A stretch of 28,714 bases of DNA, from assembly GCA_001969505.1 (NCBI GenBank), contig LSSK01000243.1, forward strand, positions 14,651 to 43,364. The letters are read 5' to 3'. Shown piece after piece: positions 20,346-28,714 of the stretch. Made by a program: the position numbers and the translations under genes. Numbering within the stretch: position 1 is the stretch's first letter; each line of letters opens with the position of its first letter. Source of the stretch: Zancudomyces culisetae (lineage: Eukaryota; Kickxellomycota; Harpellomycetes; Harpellales; Legeriomycetaceae). The notes beneath the pieces were generated by a model. That model searched no databases and was not told where the DNA came from. It saw only the letters and a list, made by a program, of their open reading frames with translations.

Positions 20346-21278
20346 GCACAGATGGGCTGATTGAGGGCAGTTCAGGTCAAAACACTTTATAGCCAGGTAT
20401 GATTTTGATTGCATAATATGGGAATTTATATATTGTATTATTCTTTTTCAAGAGAGAAAAAAAAGGATCTAGAGTGACGATAATTGATGCAAGTTCGGCT
20501 TCAAGAGTTATCAGGATTAAATCTTTATTTTTAAAAAAAATGAAAAATGAAAAAACTCATGATCTCTGAACCCACCAAAAATGTTGATAGATGAGTTCTT
20601 TGAATTCAAACACAATGGCGAACTATCTATGTATCGAGCTATACTTTCATTCTTTTGTAAAGTTATCAATCCCAACATAGGACAGACATATGAATAAAAA
20701 TATATAGAGTTGGGTGAAACTGGGGTTCCAGTTGGGTATTTACTATTATATATGCGCTTAAAATATCTTGCTTTATACTTTTTTATCTTCTTCCCTCCCA
20801 CTTCCTTTCTCGCGCATTTTGTTTTAGAGGAAAAGACCCACACAGTATTGAATACACGTTCTGTTTTGGTATACACAGCTAGGGCTTCAATAGTATAATC
20901 TAGATGGTTAGTTACTGATGATTGCCGTTTGACAGAAAAGTCGACAATAAAAACGTCTGCTTTCCTTAGCGAGATTTTTCTCGTGCCTTTGTTACAGAGT
21001 ATTGGCAATCAAATAGATAAATGAAAATAGCCGCAATGCTCACTTGTAACAAAGGCAGATTTCTTGTCAATAGGCATATCGCATCATTCGATCGGTGCCT
21101 ATGATACAACGGCCTGGTTTAAGCGATTAGTACCACTTGCTATTTTCAAAGTCACACCACCACAAGCTTTATTTTTACAATCCAAATACATAAAATACAC
21201 TAGTCACAAATTTAAAATGATCATGAATAAACAGATCCAAAATGCTCGCTAAGAAAAAAAAAACGATAAAAAAAAAAG
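20346..21278. other. Intergenic region between the small candidate and SPT3
   Basis: These 930 bases contain no recognised gene. A minus-strand open frame at 20517-21008 starts at TTG and has no motif or family look, so it is not called. A 13-bp perfect inverted repeat (20984-20996 and 21045-21057) with a 48-base loop lies here. The part next to 21278 is the SPT3 3' end with A-rich runs. Confidence 0.5.
20984..21057. repeat. 13-bp inverted repeat with 48-base spacer
   Basis: TGCCTTTGTTACA at 20984-20996 is exactly reverse-complemented by TGTAACAAAGGCA at 21045-21057. Pairing does not extend beyond the arms. It could be a hairpin in an RNA, a spaced protein-binding site or a chance relic. Confidence 0.85.
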
Positions 21279-22331
21279 TTAAATAAGTGACACGCTTGTT
21301 CGCACAAGCCCCCCATAAAAGTTCCTGATGGGTTGTGGGGAATGCTGCATTCGCCTATACGCCTCTCGAACGTGTTCCACCCGGAGCGGTGTCTTGGAAA
21401 TGTTTGGGCCTGAAAACAAAGACATCTTGGAAGCTGCTTCAAGGCTTGATTTTGAGGAAGCCTGACCATCAAAAATCGTGTTTCTTGCCTTTTTTTGACT
21501 CTCTTCGAGTTCCTTTTTTATCTTTAATGCGCTCTCAGTTAGTTTGCTGACCATTTCAAAAGTCAGAAAACCCAAGATATCTGTAATATCCACATTCGGC
21601 TTGATATCAACATATGCTTGCATATTCACCCATTCACGGAAGCGCTTCCCCTTTCGGTATGTGAAACTAGCCTGCCTGCATTCAGAATAATGAACATATT
21701 CGTCACGAGTCATTTTGCGCGTTACAACATCCGCAACCTTCAAACGCTTTATTGATTCACTCTTTGCGTACGAGTTTTGCTCCTCGAGGTCTTCGTCTAG
21801 ATCAACATTTTCTGAAATAGTACTCATTAGCTCCCAAAACAACCTAATCCTGGATCGTTTTTGCTTTTCGACTTTTTCGTCAACCTCTTCTTCCAAAATC
21901 TCCTCATTATTGTCATCCCTCTCCTTTAACTTTTTGCGTACATCCTTCCAACTTAGATATTCGCTCAAACGGTTGACTTTTTGCTTGTCATGCCGAATTA
22001 GGAACATCAGATCTTCCGCAGCAATAGTTCTTGATCCCCTCTTTTGAGCTTGGGCTGATGCCATAATACATATTTCTATCACCTGCGAACGAACAATGTT
22101 TTCTATTATCATAGTCGTTTCAATCAATGGATCCTGTACTTCTCCAAACACAAACATCATTTGCTGGATTTCCGACAGATACTTGTACTCTCCCTATTGT
22201 TAGATTTCCAATTAATAAATAGCTCACTGAAGTTACCCTCCCACCCCACTCAACAGGAGAAAACCCTTTTAAAAGCCTGGTTATTGCGATTTATGTTAGT
22301 CAAAAATATTGTACTTTACCTTGTTAGCCAT
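21279..22331 (-). CDS. SPT3: SPT3, SAGA complex TBP-interacting subunit (two exons)
   Basis: Exon 1 is 22331-22320 (12 nt, M-A-N-K) and exon 2 is 22193-21279; the 126-nt intron has donor GTAAAG and acceptor AATAG. The spliced product is 308 residues, near the 337 of S. cerevisiae. An N-terminal histone fold (about 8-90) begins with YLSEIQQMMFVFGEV and includes DPLIETT, IVRSQVIEI, FLIRHDKQKVNRL and YLSWKDVRK. After an acidic linker comes RLKVADVVTRKMTRDEYVHY and ECRQASFTYRKGKRFREW, followed by the second histone fold with DILGFLTFEMVSKLTESALKIK. Spt3 helps SAGA deliver TBP to promoters (family knowledge). Starting at the first ATG of exon 2 would remove the conserved EIQQ helix, so the spliced start is preferred. 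SPT3 is divergent from NDUFS5, 527 bases away. Confidence 0.94.
22194..22319 (-). other. SPT3: SPT3 intron
   Basis: This 126-nt intron has donor GTAAAG and acceptor CAATAG, with a GACTAACA branch-like sequence near its 5' end. It interrupts the gene after four codons, and its removal joins M-A-N-K to the conserved N-terminal helix. An in-frame TAG directly before exon 2 rules out reading through. Confidence 0.85.
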
Positions 22332-22858
22332 GATTTTCCGTTTAAAGTTTCAGAATTTTCGAATGTACCAAGTAGATATAAAAAATAAGAGTTAATGATA
22401 AAAAAGTTGCACTTTCTGTCAATATTTTCCCCCAATTTCTAGCACAACGAGAGTAAACAGATTGCTTTACGGGTTAATACAGCAGTTATATTTGGTATTG
22501 TAATATATTGATTTATTGTTATTAGGTCGGTATTTCTCACAGCTATAATTTTTATGGTTTGTGCCTACTATGGAGTTTATTTTCAAGCTCACCCACCACC
22601 AATGGCTATTATTTGGCGAATGATATTTTCGACAATTTGCTTTATCTTCATTCCTTCCTATTACAATTTTCGCCAAAAAAAAAATGCTAACAATTTACAG
22701 TTTCCACCAGAAATGATAGCTGTTATATTAGAAAAAAAAATTTGAAAACAATATTTGATAATTAAAAAACTGTTTATAAAAGTTGTTTTTTTATCTCGTG
22801 GATTTTTAATATTATTTTCTATAAAAGATCAAACCAAAGCAGTAAAAAGAAGTAAAGT
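22332..22858. promoter_or_regulatory. Divergent promoter region, SPT3 / NDUFS5
   Basis: These 527 bases serve two divergent genes. Two TATAAAAG elements on the plus strand (22775-22782 and 22820-22827) lie 77 and 32 bases before the NDUFS5 ATG; the distal one is the better TATA-box candidate. Short open frames here have no recognisable content. Confidence 0.45.
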
Positions 22859-23107
22859 ATGGCATCAGGATACGGATTTAACGGACGAAATAGATGCTTC
22901 GATTTCTGGCAGGATTTCGAAAAGTGCTACATCTTGGCCCCAACTGATGACAAAAACAAATGTGTTGAGAAGCGAGACGATTACCTCGAATGCCTCCATC
23001 ATTTCAAGGAAGTGAGTAGAGTAAGCGAAATTCAAAAGAGAGAAAAGCAGAACTACCAAAACGCAAAACTAGACGGCTCTTCGAAAAAATTCTTTGATTT
23101 GTCCTGA
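22859..23107 (+). CDS. NDUFS5: NDUFS5-type subunit of respiratory complex I (twin CX9C protein)
   Basis: This single-exon gene encodes 82 residues. The MASGYGFNG start is followed by two CX9C motifs, C13/C23 (C-FDFWQDFEK-C) and C35/C45 (C-VEKRDDYLE-C), then LHHFKEV and a Lys-rich tail, all as in the NDUFS5 / 15-kDa (PFFD, NIPM) family of about 80-110 residues. Such proteins are imported into the mitochondrial intermembrane space by the Mia40 disulfide relay without a cleaved presequence, and become accessory subunits of NADH:ubiquinone oxidoreductase. The gene implies that the organism keeps complex I. It is divergent from SPT3. Confidence 0.9.
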   Translation: MASGYGFNGRNRCFDFWQDFEKCYILAPTDDKNKCVEKRDDYLECLHHFKEVSRVSEIQKREKQNYQNAKLDGSSKKFFDLS

Positions 23108-24363
23108 TCCAAAAATGGATAAAGCGCACTTTACCTACCAAAGTACTAGGCGGTATTTTCTAGTCAAGATGAGTTTATTTATATTCATTAAACTTTTTGT
23201 TACTTTTGACAAGGTTTTGGTATACCCCGTTTCTAGCAGCTTTGTTTATTTTTGTTTGTTTTTTAACCCTATCTCACTGCATTTTGCCTAACATGAATTC
23301 CGATAATAGAATGTTGGAGGTTTGTGATTATTATTCCTGAAAAGTACAAAATACAGATAAAATAATGACTAGCTTTTCCTACCTTTTTAGTTGATAAGGT
23401 GTCGATATTAATGCTTTTTTTTTGCTACTTGCTGTTCAAAAAATAGATAGGGTATAACCAATTTCATATCAGCATGCTTATCCCTGTACCTCGTGCAAGC
23501 GTGAGCTGATTGATGAGGAGGTGGTGATATTTTTAATTTTACACAGCGCAGACATAAAGAGGTTTAGTGGTAAACCTTACCAACATTATTGCAAAGGCTT
23601 TGTCTTTTTGTTGTCCTGCATTAGCTACCTGTGCCTAAATTACGAGTTTTAACTTGGGTGGCTGAGAGAGGAGAGATGATGTTGTATTGTAACCATATTG
23701 CCTAGTTCGATGCTCATTAATTTAAACGCGGGCCAAAAGTACATCAAAGCTTTTTATTTTTGGCAAACGGGGGGGGGGGGGAAGAACCGATAAGACTGCC
23801 ACAGCGAAATGAGTTTGCAATTTTAGGATTGGCGCTACGCTTACTGTAAAAAAAGTACACCAAGTCGAATTAAGGTGCTGCGAATTTTAAGTCAAAAATT
23901 GGCGATTGGGTTTTATGTTTTGGGCATCCTAGGCGGATTTCAAAATGAAATAGAATTTGCAACACACTAGAAAACAGCGAACCAAATGAAGGTAGATTTT
24001 GATTAGGTGGAGCAATTTGGTGTGGTTAATTTGAAATTTACCATAAATTTTCATTGTTCAGTGAGAAAACAAAACGAAAATTGTCTGGATATTCAAAATT
24101 AGTGTTTTTTTTTTCTTTTTTCGTAGCCCAAATATTCTAGGACACTTTGTTGAGCTTGGTCTTACATTTTTGCAAAAATAATACCCTCCTCCAAAAGCAA
24201 CCCAGTGCAAAATAAAAGAACCAGCATTGGATTTCCAAGATAAACATTCTTTAGGCTCATCACACTAATCCAAAGACAAATAATAAACGATTGAGCAAAT
24301 AGAGGAGCAGAACAAAAAGATTAAAGCAGGATAATAGGACACTTGTACGGCGAAGGCACAAAG
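23108..24363. other. Intergenic region between NDUFS5 and USO1
   Basis: These 1.26 kb hold the NDUFS5 3' end and the USO1 promoter. A run of 13 G occurs at 23769-23781. An ATG-less open frame at about 23466-23650 has an odd Cys/His pattern but poor support. A TGGCTGAGAG...GTTCGATGC pair resembles tRNA A and B boxes, but its stems do not pair. I call no gene here. Confidence 0.5.
23769..23781. repeat. G13 homopolymer
   Basis: Thirteen consecutive G in an A/T-rich intergenic region, the only long G run outside the satellite. Its exact length may be uncertain, because homopolymers are prone to sequencing and slippage errors. Confidence 0.9.
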
Positions 24364-27084
24364 ATGAACTTTTTATCAAGACAATACAATGCACTGGTTG
24401 GCGAAGCGCAAAGTCAACAACAGACGCCCAGGGATACCATCCAGCGATTGGCAAATAGAATCGACACATCTACCTTGCCACAAGATAGGAAGGCAGCAGT
24501 GCTAGGGCTTAAGGGCTTGTCTAAAGAGTATAAGGAAATTGTAGGAGAAGAGGCTCTTGACAATCTGCTGCTTACTCTAAGTGACGATATTGAGGATTCC
24601 AGCATGGTAAAAGTGGTGTTGGAAACGCTGAATAATTTGTGTGAGTCAAGTTCAAAGGATCAACCAAACGAAATTGCAGCTATACACGCGCGAAGAATCA
24701 TAGAAAGTGAAAATCATATTGGAGTGCTTCTCGAATTAGTAGGAAATTCAGACTTTTATGTCAGGTATAATGCGTTACAACAGCTAGAAATATTGCTCGT
24801 GCACGGTGGAGAGCTTTTACTTTCCAAAATATTGGTATCGCCTACAGGGGTAGGAAGACTCGTTGATTTGTTGTCTGACTCAAGAGAAATAGTAAGAAAC
24901 GAAGGAATCCAATTACTCATATCAATGACCCAGAAAAACTCCGAGATTCAAAAAATAGTGGCATTCGAAAATGCGTTTGATAAAATATTCGCAATTATCC
25001 AGGAGGAAGGTGGAGTCGGGGGAAATATTATTATTCAAGACTGTCTTCAGCTATTGCATAATCTTCTGGGCTACAACGTATCAAATCAAAACTTTTTCAG
25101 AGAAACATCGTGTATTCAGAAGCTTACGCCGCTACTACAATATGATCCAAGTGAAAAGGAGTTGGCGGGTTATGTAGAAGAGGAAAGCACTTGGAAAGAC
25201 CAAGAAATAAGGAATATGATAACGATTTTGGATATAGTTAGAATGCTGGTGAGACCAGGGAATATCAATACAGAAAACAACCAGAAAGTCATGCAACAAT
25301 GTGGAGTGATTTCGCCGCTCCTACAACACGCACTTTCAGTTGAAGTTCCTAATGCCATTAGGGCACAGGCGCTGTGCACTGTCGGAGATATTATTCGTGG
25401 GAACAGTGACAATCAGCAACTGTTTCAAAGAATACTAATTACCGGAACAGCGGACGATGATGAGGACGGAGGTGTGGAAAACACCAAAATGGTTCCCGAG
25501 CCAGCAGTCTTGGTGATAGCCAGAATAGCAGTAGGTACATGTCCACACGAAGTTTCAGCAGATACATATGACATAGTGCGTGCTTCAGCAAACTACTTGG
25601 TGAGATCGTATCTGGAAGACAACTTTGATGCCAAGTTGGCGATTGCAGCAACGTTTAACCCGCCGCCTCAGAGCGAAGATGGGAGCCAGGAAAGCCATCA
25701 GTCAATAGGTAGTTTGTTGGTTTCAGTAATGACAATGCCACTGACAACTGACCGACAGGAGGTAATGCGCGTTTGGCATGCTGCGAACTTATTTTCGCTG
25801 CTTTTGCACAACAACGACGTTATAAAGCAACTTGCACTGAAGGTAGTGGTTACTGGTGATGACCAAAACTCAGTAATATCGCTTCTGCAGGCATTGGCTA
25901 ATCAGGCCACTTTTTTCTCCCAGCACCGCGGCCGGGATTCCAAGACTACCATTTCACCAGAGTCGGTGCTCTTGGTGGCGCTTCTTTCTGCTTTGAGTGT
26001 TTGGATGTACAACAGCCCACCAAGCGTTTCCCAGTTTTTACAAAGTAAATCCAACTGTTTGTTCATAGTTGAACTTATTTCCTCCCAACCATCAGCTGCA
26101 AACAACGAGAACAGCCATATATTTGTGGAGCGTGGTATAGGCTGCTTTTTGTTGGGGCTTTTATACGAGCTGAACGGAAATGATGGATCTATTTCTTCTG
26201 AGGAGCTGCATCTTCTTTTCCACAAACGGATTGGTATTGATCAGATGCTCTTTTGTCTTTCCAAACTCAACGACTCGCATGAGCTACACTCTGCCTCCTC
26301 AATGTTTAATCCAGTTGTCGCCATGGATATAGGTATCCATATTGATTCCTGTTTTGCAGACATATTTCGCTCCCACTATGGCTATCTACGTACTGTACTG
26401 AAACAGAAACCCAATGCCCTTGATTTGCAAAAGAGTATGGCAAGGCAGCTACATGTACCAGGAAATACTGCCTCTTTAGTCCCTTCTAGAGGCCCTTCTC
26501 CCGCTATGGATTCCACCATATCTCCCGAACATTTTTCCAATTCTGTCCCTAAATCCGACTATGACAAGCTTATGGCTGACTTGGAATCCACCAAATCTCA
26601 ACTGAATGATGCTTTATCTCAACTGAAACAACAGAAAGAACAACAACAACAACAGCCTTCGCCTGTTTCCCTTCGGGATACTGATCCGGCTGCTGATAAG
26701 ATCCTGACCACTAAATTGGATTCTGCAAATAACTCTATCTTGGAACTTCAATCCACTATTGCATCCAATAATGCGCTCATTAAAGAGTTAAATATCGAAC
26801 TCACCCAGCTAAAATCCGAAAACTCTGAAATGTCCTCCAAGATCTCCACATTGACCGCCGACCTGAACCTTTTATCGGTAAAGAAAGAAGAACCTGCTGC
26901 AGATTCTGAAACCACAATCGACCGCATTAATGAGCTAGAAAAGGAACAGGAAGATTTGTTGGTATTACTTGCCGATCAAGACGCCACATTAAAACTTTAT
27001 AGGTCCAAGCTAAGGTCCTACGGTGAAGATATTCCTCCTTCCGACAATGATGACGATGACGATGACTTTGACGATGAGGAATAA
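24364..27084 (+). CDS. USO1: USO1 / p115 vesicle-tethering factor
   Basis: This single-exon gene encodes 906 residues from ATG 24364 (MNFLSRQYNALVGEA, as in animal p115 MNFLRG); an in-frame TTG upstream is not a likely start. The globular armadillo-repeat head takes up about residues 1-690, with the diagnostic KIVAFENAFDKIFAIIQEEG, LVSPTGVGRLVDLLSDSRE and SNQNFFRET. A coiled coil follows (about 730-885), broken by a short Gln/Pro stretch near 757-777, and the protein ends in an acidic tail of Asp and Glu. The protein tethers COPII vesicles to the cis-Golgi with Rab1/Ypt1 and SNAREs (family knowledge). At 906 residues it is like animal and filamentous-fungal p115 (about 960) and about half of S. 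cerevisiae Uso1 (1790), so the coiled-coil tail is short. Confidence 0.95.
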   Translation: MNFLSRQYNALVGEAQSQQQTPRDTIQRLANRIDTSTLPQDRKAAVLGLKGLSKEYKEIVGEEALDNLLLTLSDDIEDSSMVKVVLETLNNLCESSSKDQPNEIAAIHARRIIESENHIGVLLELVGNSDFYVRYNALQQLEILLVHGGELLLSKILVSPTGVGRLVDLLSDSREIVRNEGIQLLISMTQKNSEIQKIVAFENAFDKIFAIIQEEGGVGGNIIIQDCLQLLHNLLGYNVSNQNFFRETSCIQKLTPLLQYDPSEKELAGYVEEESTWKDQEIRNMITILDIVRMLVRPGNINTENNQKVMQQCGVISPLLQHALSVEVPNAIRAQALCTVGDIIRGNSDNQQLFQRILITGTADDDEDGGVENTKMVPEPAVLVIARIAVGTCPHEVSADTYDIVRASANYLVRSYLEDNFDAKLAIAATFNPPPQSEDGSQESHQSIGSLLVSVMTMPLTTDRQEVMRVWHAANLFSLLLHNNDVIKQLALKVVVTGDDQNSVISLLQALANQATFFSQHRGRDSKTTISPESVLLVALLSALSVWMYNSPPSVSQFLQSKSNCLFIVELISSQPSAANNENSHIFVERGIGCFLLGLLYELNGNDGSISSEELHLLFHKRIGIDQMLFCLSKLNDSHELHSASSMFNPVVAMDIGIHIDSCFADIFRSHYGYLRTVLKQKPNALDLQKSMARQLHVPGNTASLVPSRGPSPAMDSTISPEHFSNSVPKSDYDKLMADLESTKSQLNDALSQLKQQKEQQQQQPSPVSLRDTDPAADKILTTKLDSANNSILELQSTIASNNALIKELNIELTQLKSENSEMSSKISTLTADLNLLSVKKEEPAADSETTIDRINELEKEQEDLLVLLADQDATLKLYRSKLRSYGEDIPPSDNDDDDDDFDDEE

Positions 27085-27947
27085 TTTCTTGCTTTTTTTT
27101 TTGCTCTTGAAATTTCGCCACTATAGTCACAGCTCAGTGTTTTCAGCTAAACAGACTTTGTTGACTTTTTTTTTGGATGGAATTTTTTGGTTATTCCATA
27201 TATTATATATACTATCCTCATTATCCCCCCTGCACATTTGTCAGTATTAGCTTCTCATATCTGTTTCATTTCTACATAAACATCATTTTTTTAACTATTT
27301 GGAATTTATCCCCATTCCAAACCCAGCCTTTAAACATCCCTTATGTAAGAGTAGGGGATAGGTATTTGACGAATACAAATTGCCATGCGTTTTTTTTAAC
27401 GCCTTTTTCAGCCTAATTTTCCTGGTTCCAGGGTTTAATTGGGTTTAGCAATATCACTGTTTTAAGAGAGTTAATAATCGTTGGTAAAGAGCCAAATTCA
27501 AAGTCGGCCTTTAATTAATTTAATTTAATTTGTGCACCCTTGAAAAGGCACGCCTATTTAAAGGATTGTGATAATACGCAAGCATGACTCCAGTTATACT
27601 CTGGTTCGCCTAGTTAACTATACTTTCACCCACTACCATTCTATCCACTAGCCGAATCCACAAGTGCTATAAGAGCTAAGGTATAAGAGAAAGAAAATAG
27701 TTACATAACGGTTTCCAGTCTTGGTGGTTTTTATGGGTACGTCCCACATCGTTTTAGAAAGCTTTTTTTTTAAAAAAAAATTGTTGCTTAGTTAGTAGGG
27801 ATAGATTCAAAGTTCGAGTATAAATTAAATTTCGATGAACTATGAAATCTCAATCCGAATCGACACTACAATAAGGCTGCATATAAAACAAAAAGCAAAC
27901 AATAAAAGATATAGAATAACCAACGATATAATATTTGCGGTTGGAGA
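27085..27947. promoter_or_regulatory. Intergenic region between USO1 and the 3' membrane-protein gene
   Basis: These 863 bases contain the USO1 3' end and the promoter of the next gene. Notable are TTAATTAATTTAATTT (about 27513-27530), a TATTTAAAG element at about 27554, and a perfect T9/A9 palindrome at 27763-27780. I see no gene. Confidence 0.5.
27763..27780. repeat. T9/A9 palindrome
   Basis: Nine T followed directly by nine A, an 18-bp perfect palindrome about 170 bases before the downstream start codon. It is likely a nucleosome-poor promoter element and resembles the A/T palindrome at 9238-9262. Confidence 0.85.
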
Positions 27948-28714
27948 ATGGACTGTGTTACGGGGTTTATAATAACGTCGGTTGGGTATGTTTTGATTGG
28001 GCTTGGCCAAGCTATCAGCCAACTTTCGGCGCGTCCAGAGAATTATTTTGAAAAAGATGGCCATCACAACAAAAAATCTGATTACAAATTGTCCAGTCAA
28101 GCTATAAACATAAAACAGCCCGGTATCGATGGTTTTAACAGATTCTCGGGCCACAAGGCTGAGGAGTATCAATTTGGTACTAGCAACATGCCAACGGATG
28201 ACCTACAGAAAAGAACATCCTGGAATAAGTATCCGAACAATTTCGACGAACACTCTGGAATAACCTTGCACAACAACTACCCACAGGTTTATACATCTGA
28301 GGAAAGTCAAATTGCCGGGAAAAACGAAAAAAGCTACAATAGCTACAGTGGACACACCACTAACTCTACTGGTAGTCATTTTTTTTCTCTAAACACCCAT
28401 AGCTTGCCAGAAAAGCTACATTTTTTGAGTAAACGAGGCTTTGACGAAAGCCTAATCCAGCTAAGGCTTGGTTGGAAGAGCTATCTAGGAACAGTAATAA
28501 GTTTGGTGGGTGAACTTTTGGCCATTTCGATTGGGCTATTCTATTTCCCCATTGCGATTATTGTTCCGTTAAGTATTATTTCCATTATTTCTTTGTACAT
28601 TTTCTACAACCTCATGAATCCCAACACTCGGACGCCAGTTAAAAGCTATGTTTATTCTTCAAGGTTGTACCAACGGTTAAATCACTACCTTGTGCGCGAA
28701 CAACACGGATTAAT
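27948..28714 (+). CDS. Multi-pass membrane protein, possibly NIPA/DUF803-like (3' end beyond window)
   Basis: The frame is open from ATG 27948 to the window edge, giving 255 residues without a stop, so the gene is cut at its 3' end. Residues 7-24 (FIITSVGYVLIGLGQAIS) form a first membrane helix. A polar, Asn/Ser/His-rich segment of about 145 residues follows, then two helices (about 179-226) with the pattern G-x4-GE ... P-x4-PL-x3-S. That TM1 - insert - TM2/TM3 layout and the GE...P..PL pattern recall NIPA-type (DUF803) magnesium transporters of the drug/metabolite transporter superfamily; this is a tentative family guess. The continuous frame in plausible coding sequence, not a known motif, is the main evidence. 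A 110-codon antisense frame (28172-27840) over it is a shadow. Confidence 0.6.
   Translation, partial: MDCVTGFIITSVGYVLIGLGQAISQLSARPENYFEKDGHHNKKSDYKLSSQAINIKQPGIDGFNRFSGHKAEEYQFGTSNMPTDDLQKRTSWNKYPNNFDEHSGITLHNNYPQVYTSEESQIAGKNEKSYNSYSGHTTNSTGSHFFSLNTHSLPEKLHFLSKRGFDESLIQLRLGWKSYLGTVISLVGELLAISIGLFYFPIAIIVPLSIISIISLYIFYNLMNPNTRTPVKSYVYSSRLYQRLNHYLVREQHGL

Noticed and set aside
20517-21008. 163-codon minus-strand open frame
   Set aside because: It starts at TTG, has no recognisable motif, and its composition looks like A/T-rich noncoding DNA. A real gene cannot be fully excluded.
23651-23724. tRNA-like A box (TGGCTGAGAG) and B box (GTTCGATGC)
   Set aside because: Neither the T stem nor the acceptor stem pairs when the boxes are placed in tRNA positions.
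27840-28172. 110-codon minus-strand open frame
   Set aside because: It is antisense to the continuous membrane-protein frame on the plus strand and has no features of its own.
1-28714. CRISPR arrays, operons, transposons, prophage or biosynthetic clusters
   Set aside because: No spaced repeats, transposase or reverse-transcriptase motifs, long terminal repeats or clustered pathway genes were seen; the sequence is ordinary yeast nuclear DNA.

Overview
The window looks like nuclear DNA of an ascomycete yeast. It holds fungal-type genes (SEC7, SRP102, SPT3, USO1, a SUN-family cell-wall protein), AT-rich intergenic DNA full of T/A homopolymers, and short spliceosomal introns of 92-168 nt. A nuclear subunit of respiratory complex I (NDUFS5) argues against Saccharomycetaceae, which have lost complex I. 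CTG codons fall where relatives have leucine (HDDC2-like residues 17 and 172), which suggests the standard code rather than the CUG-Ser code. Twelve introns in four genes, with variable GTANNN donors and no strict TACTAAC, make it intron-rich for a budding yeast. I cannot name the genus.

Layout, left to right. SEC7 (minus, two exons, 7598-229) is followed by a 1.9-kb T-rich intergenic region and a DHA2-type MFS transporter (plus, 9463-11130). Next comes an 8-bp AAGAAGGG satellite broken by a 605-N assembly gap (11253-12025). SRP102, the signal-recognition-particle receptor beta subunit (minus, six exons, 13470-12235), is divergent from a six-exon HD-domain 5'-deoxynucleotidase of the HDDC2/YGK1 family (plus, 13941-15132). 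A SUN-family secreted glucosidase follows (minus, 16989-15745), then about 3 kb with no convincing gene, and a weak small two-exon candidate (20066-20345). SPT3 (minus, two exons, 22331-21279) is divergent from NDUFS5 (plus, 22859-23107). USO1/p115 (plus, 24364-27084) and the start of a multi-pass membrane protein cut by the right edge (plus, 27948 onward) close the window.

The genes do not form a pathway cluster. SEC7 (Arf exchange at the trans-Golgi), USO1 (ER-Golgi tethering) and SRP102 (ER targeting) all serve the secretory pathway, but such clustering is ordinary in yeast chromosomes. SRP102 and the HDDC2-like gene cannot be read as single open frames. I rebuilt them by hand from splice signals, frame continuity and family motifs, and all reconstructions close in frame. 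I found no evidence of a new defence, mobile or biosynthetic system. The points most worth checking are the contrast in intron density, the G-quadruplex-capable satellite, the 12-nt first coding exon of SPT3, the possible small gene near 20.1 kb and the gene-poor 17-20 kb stretch.
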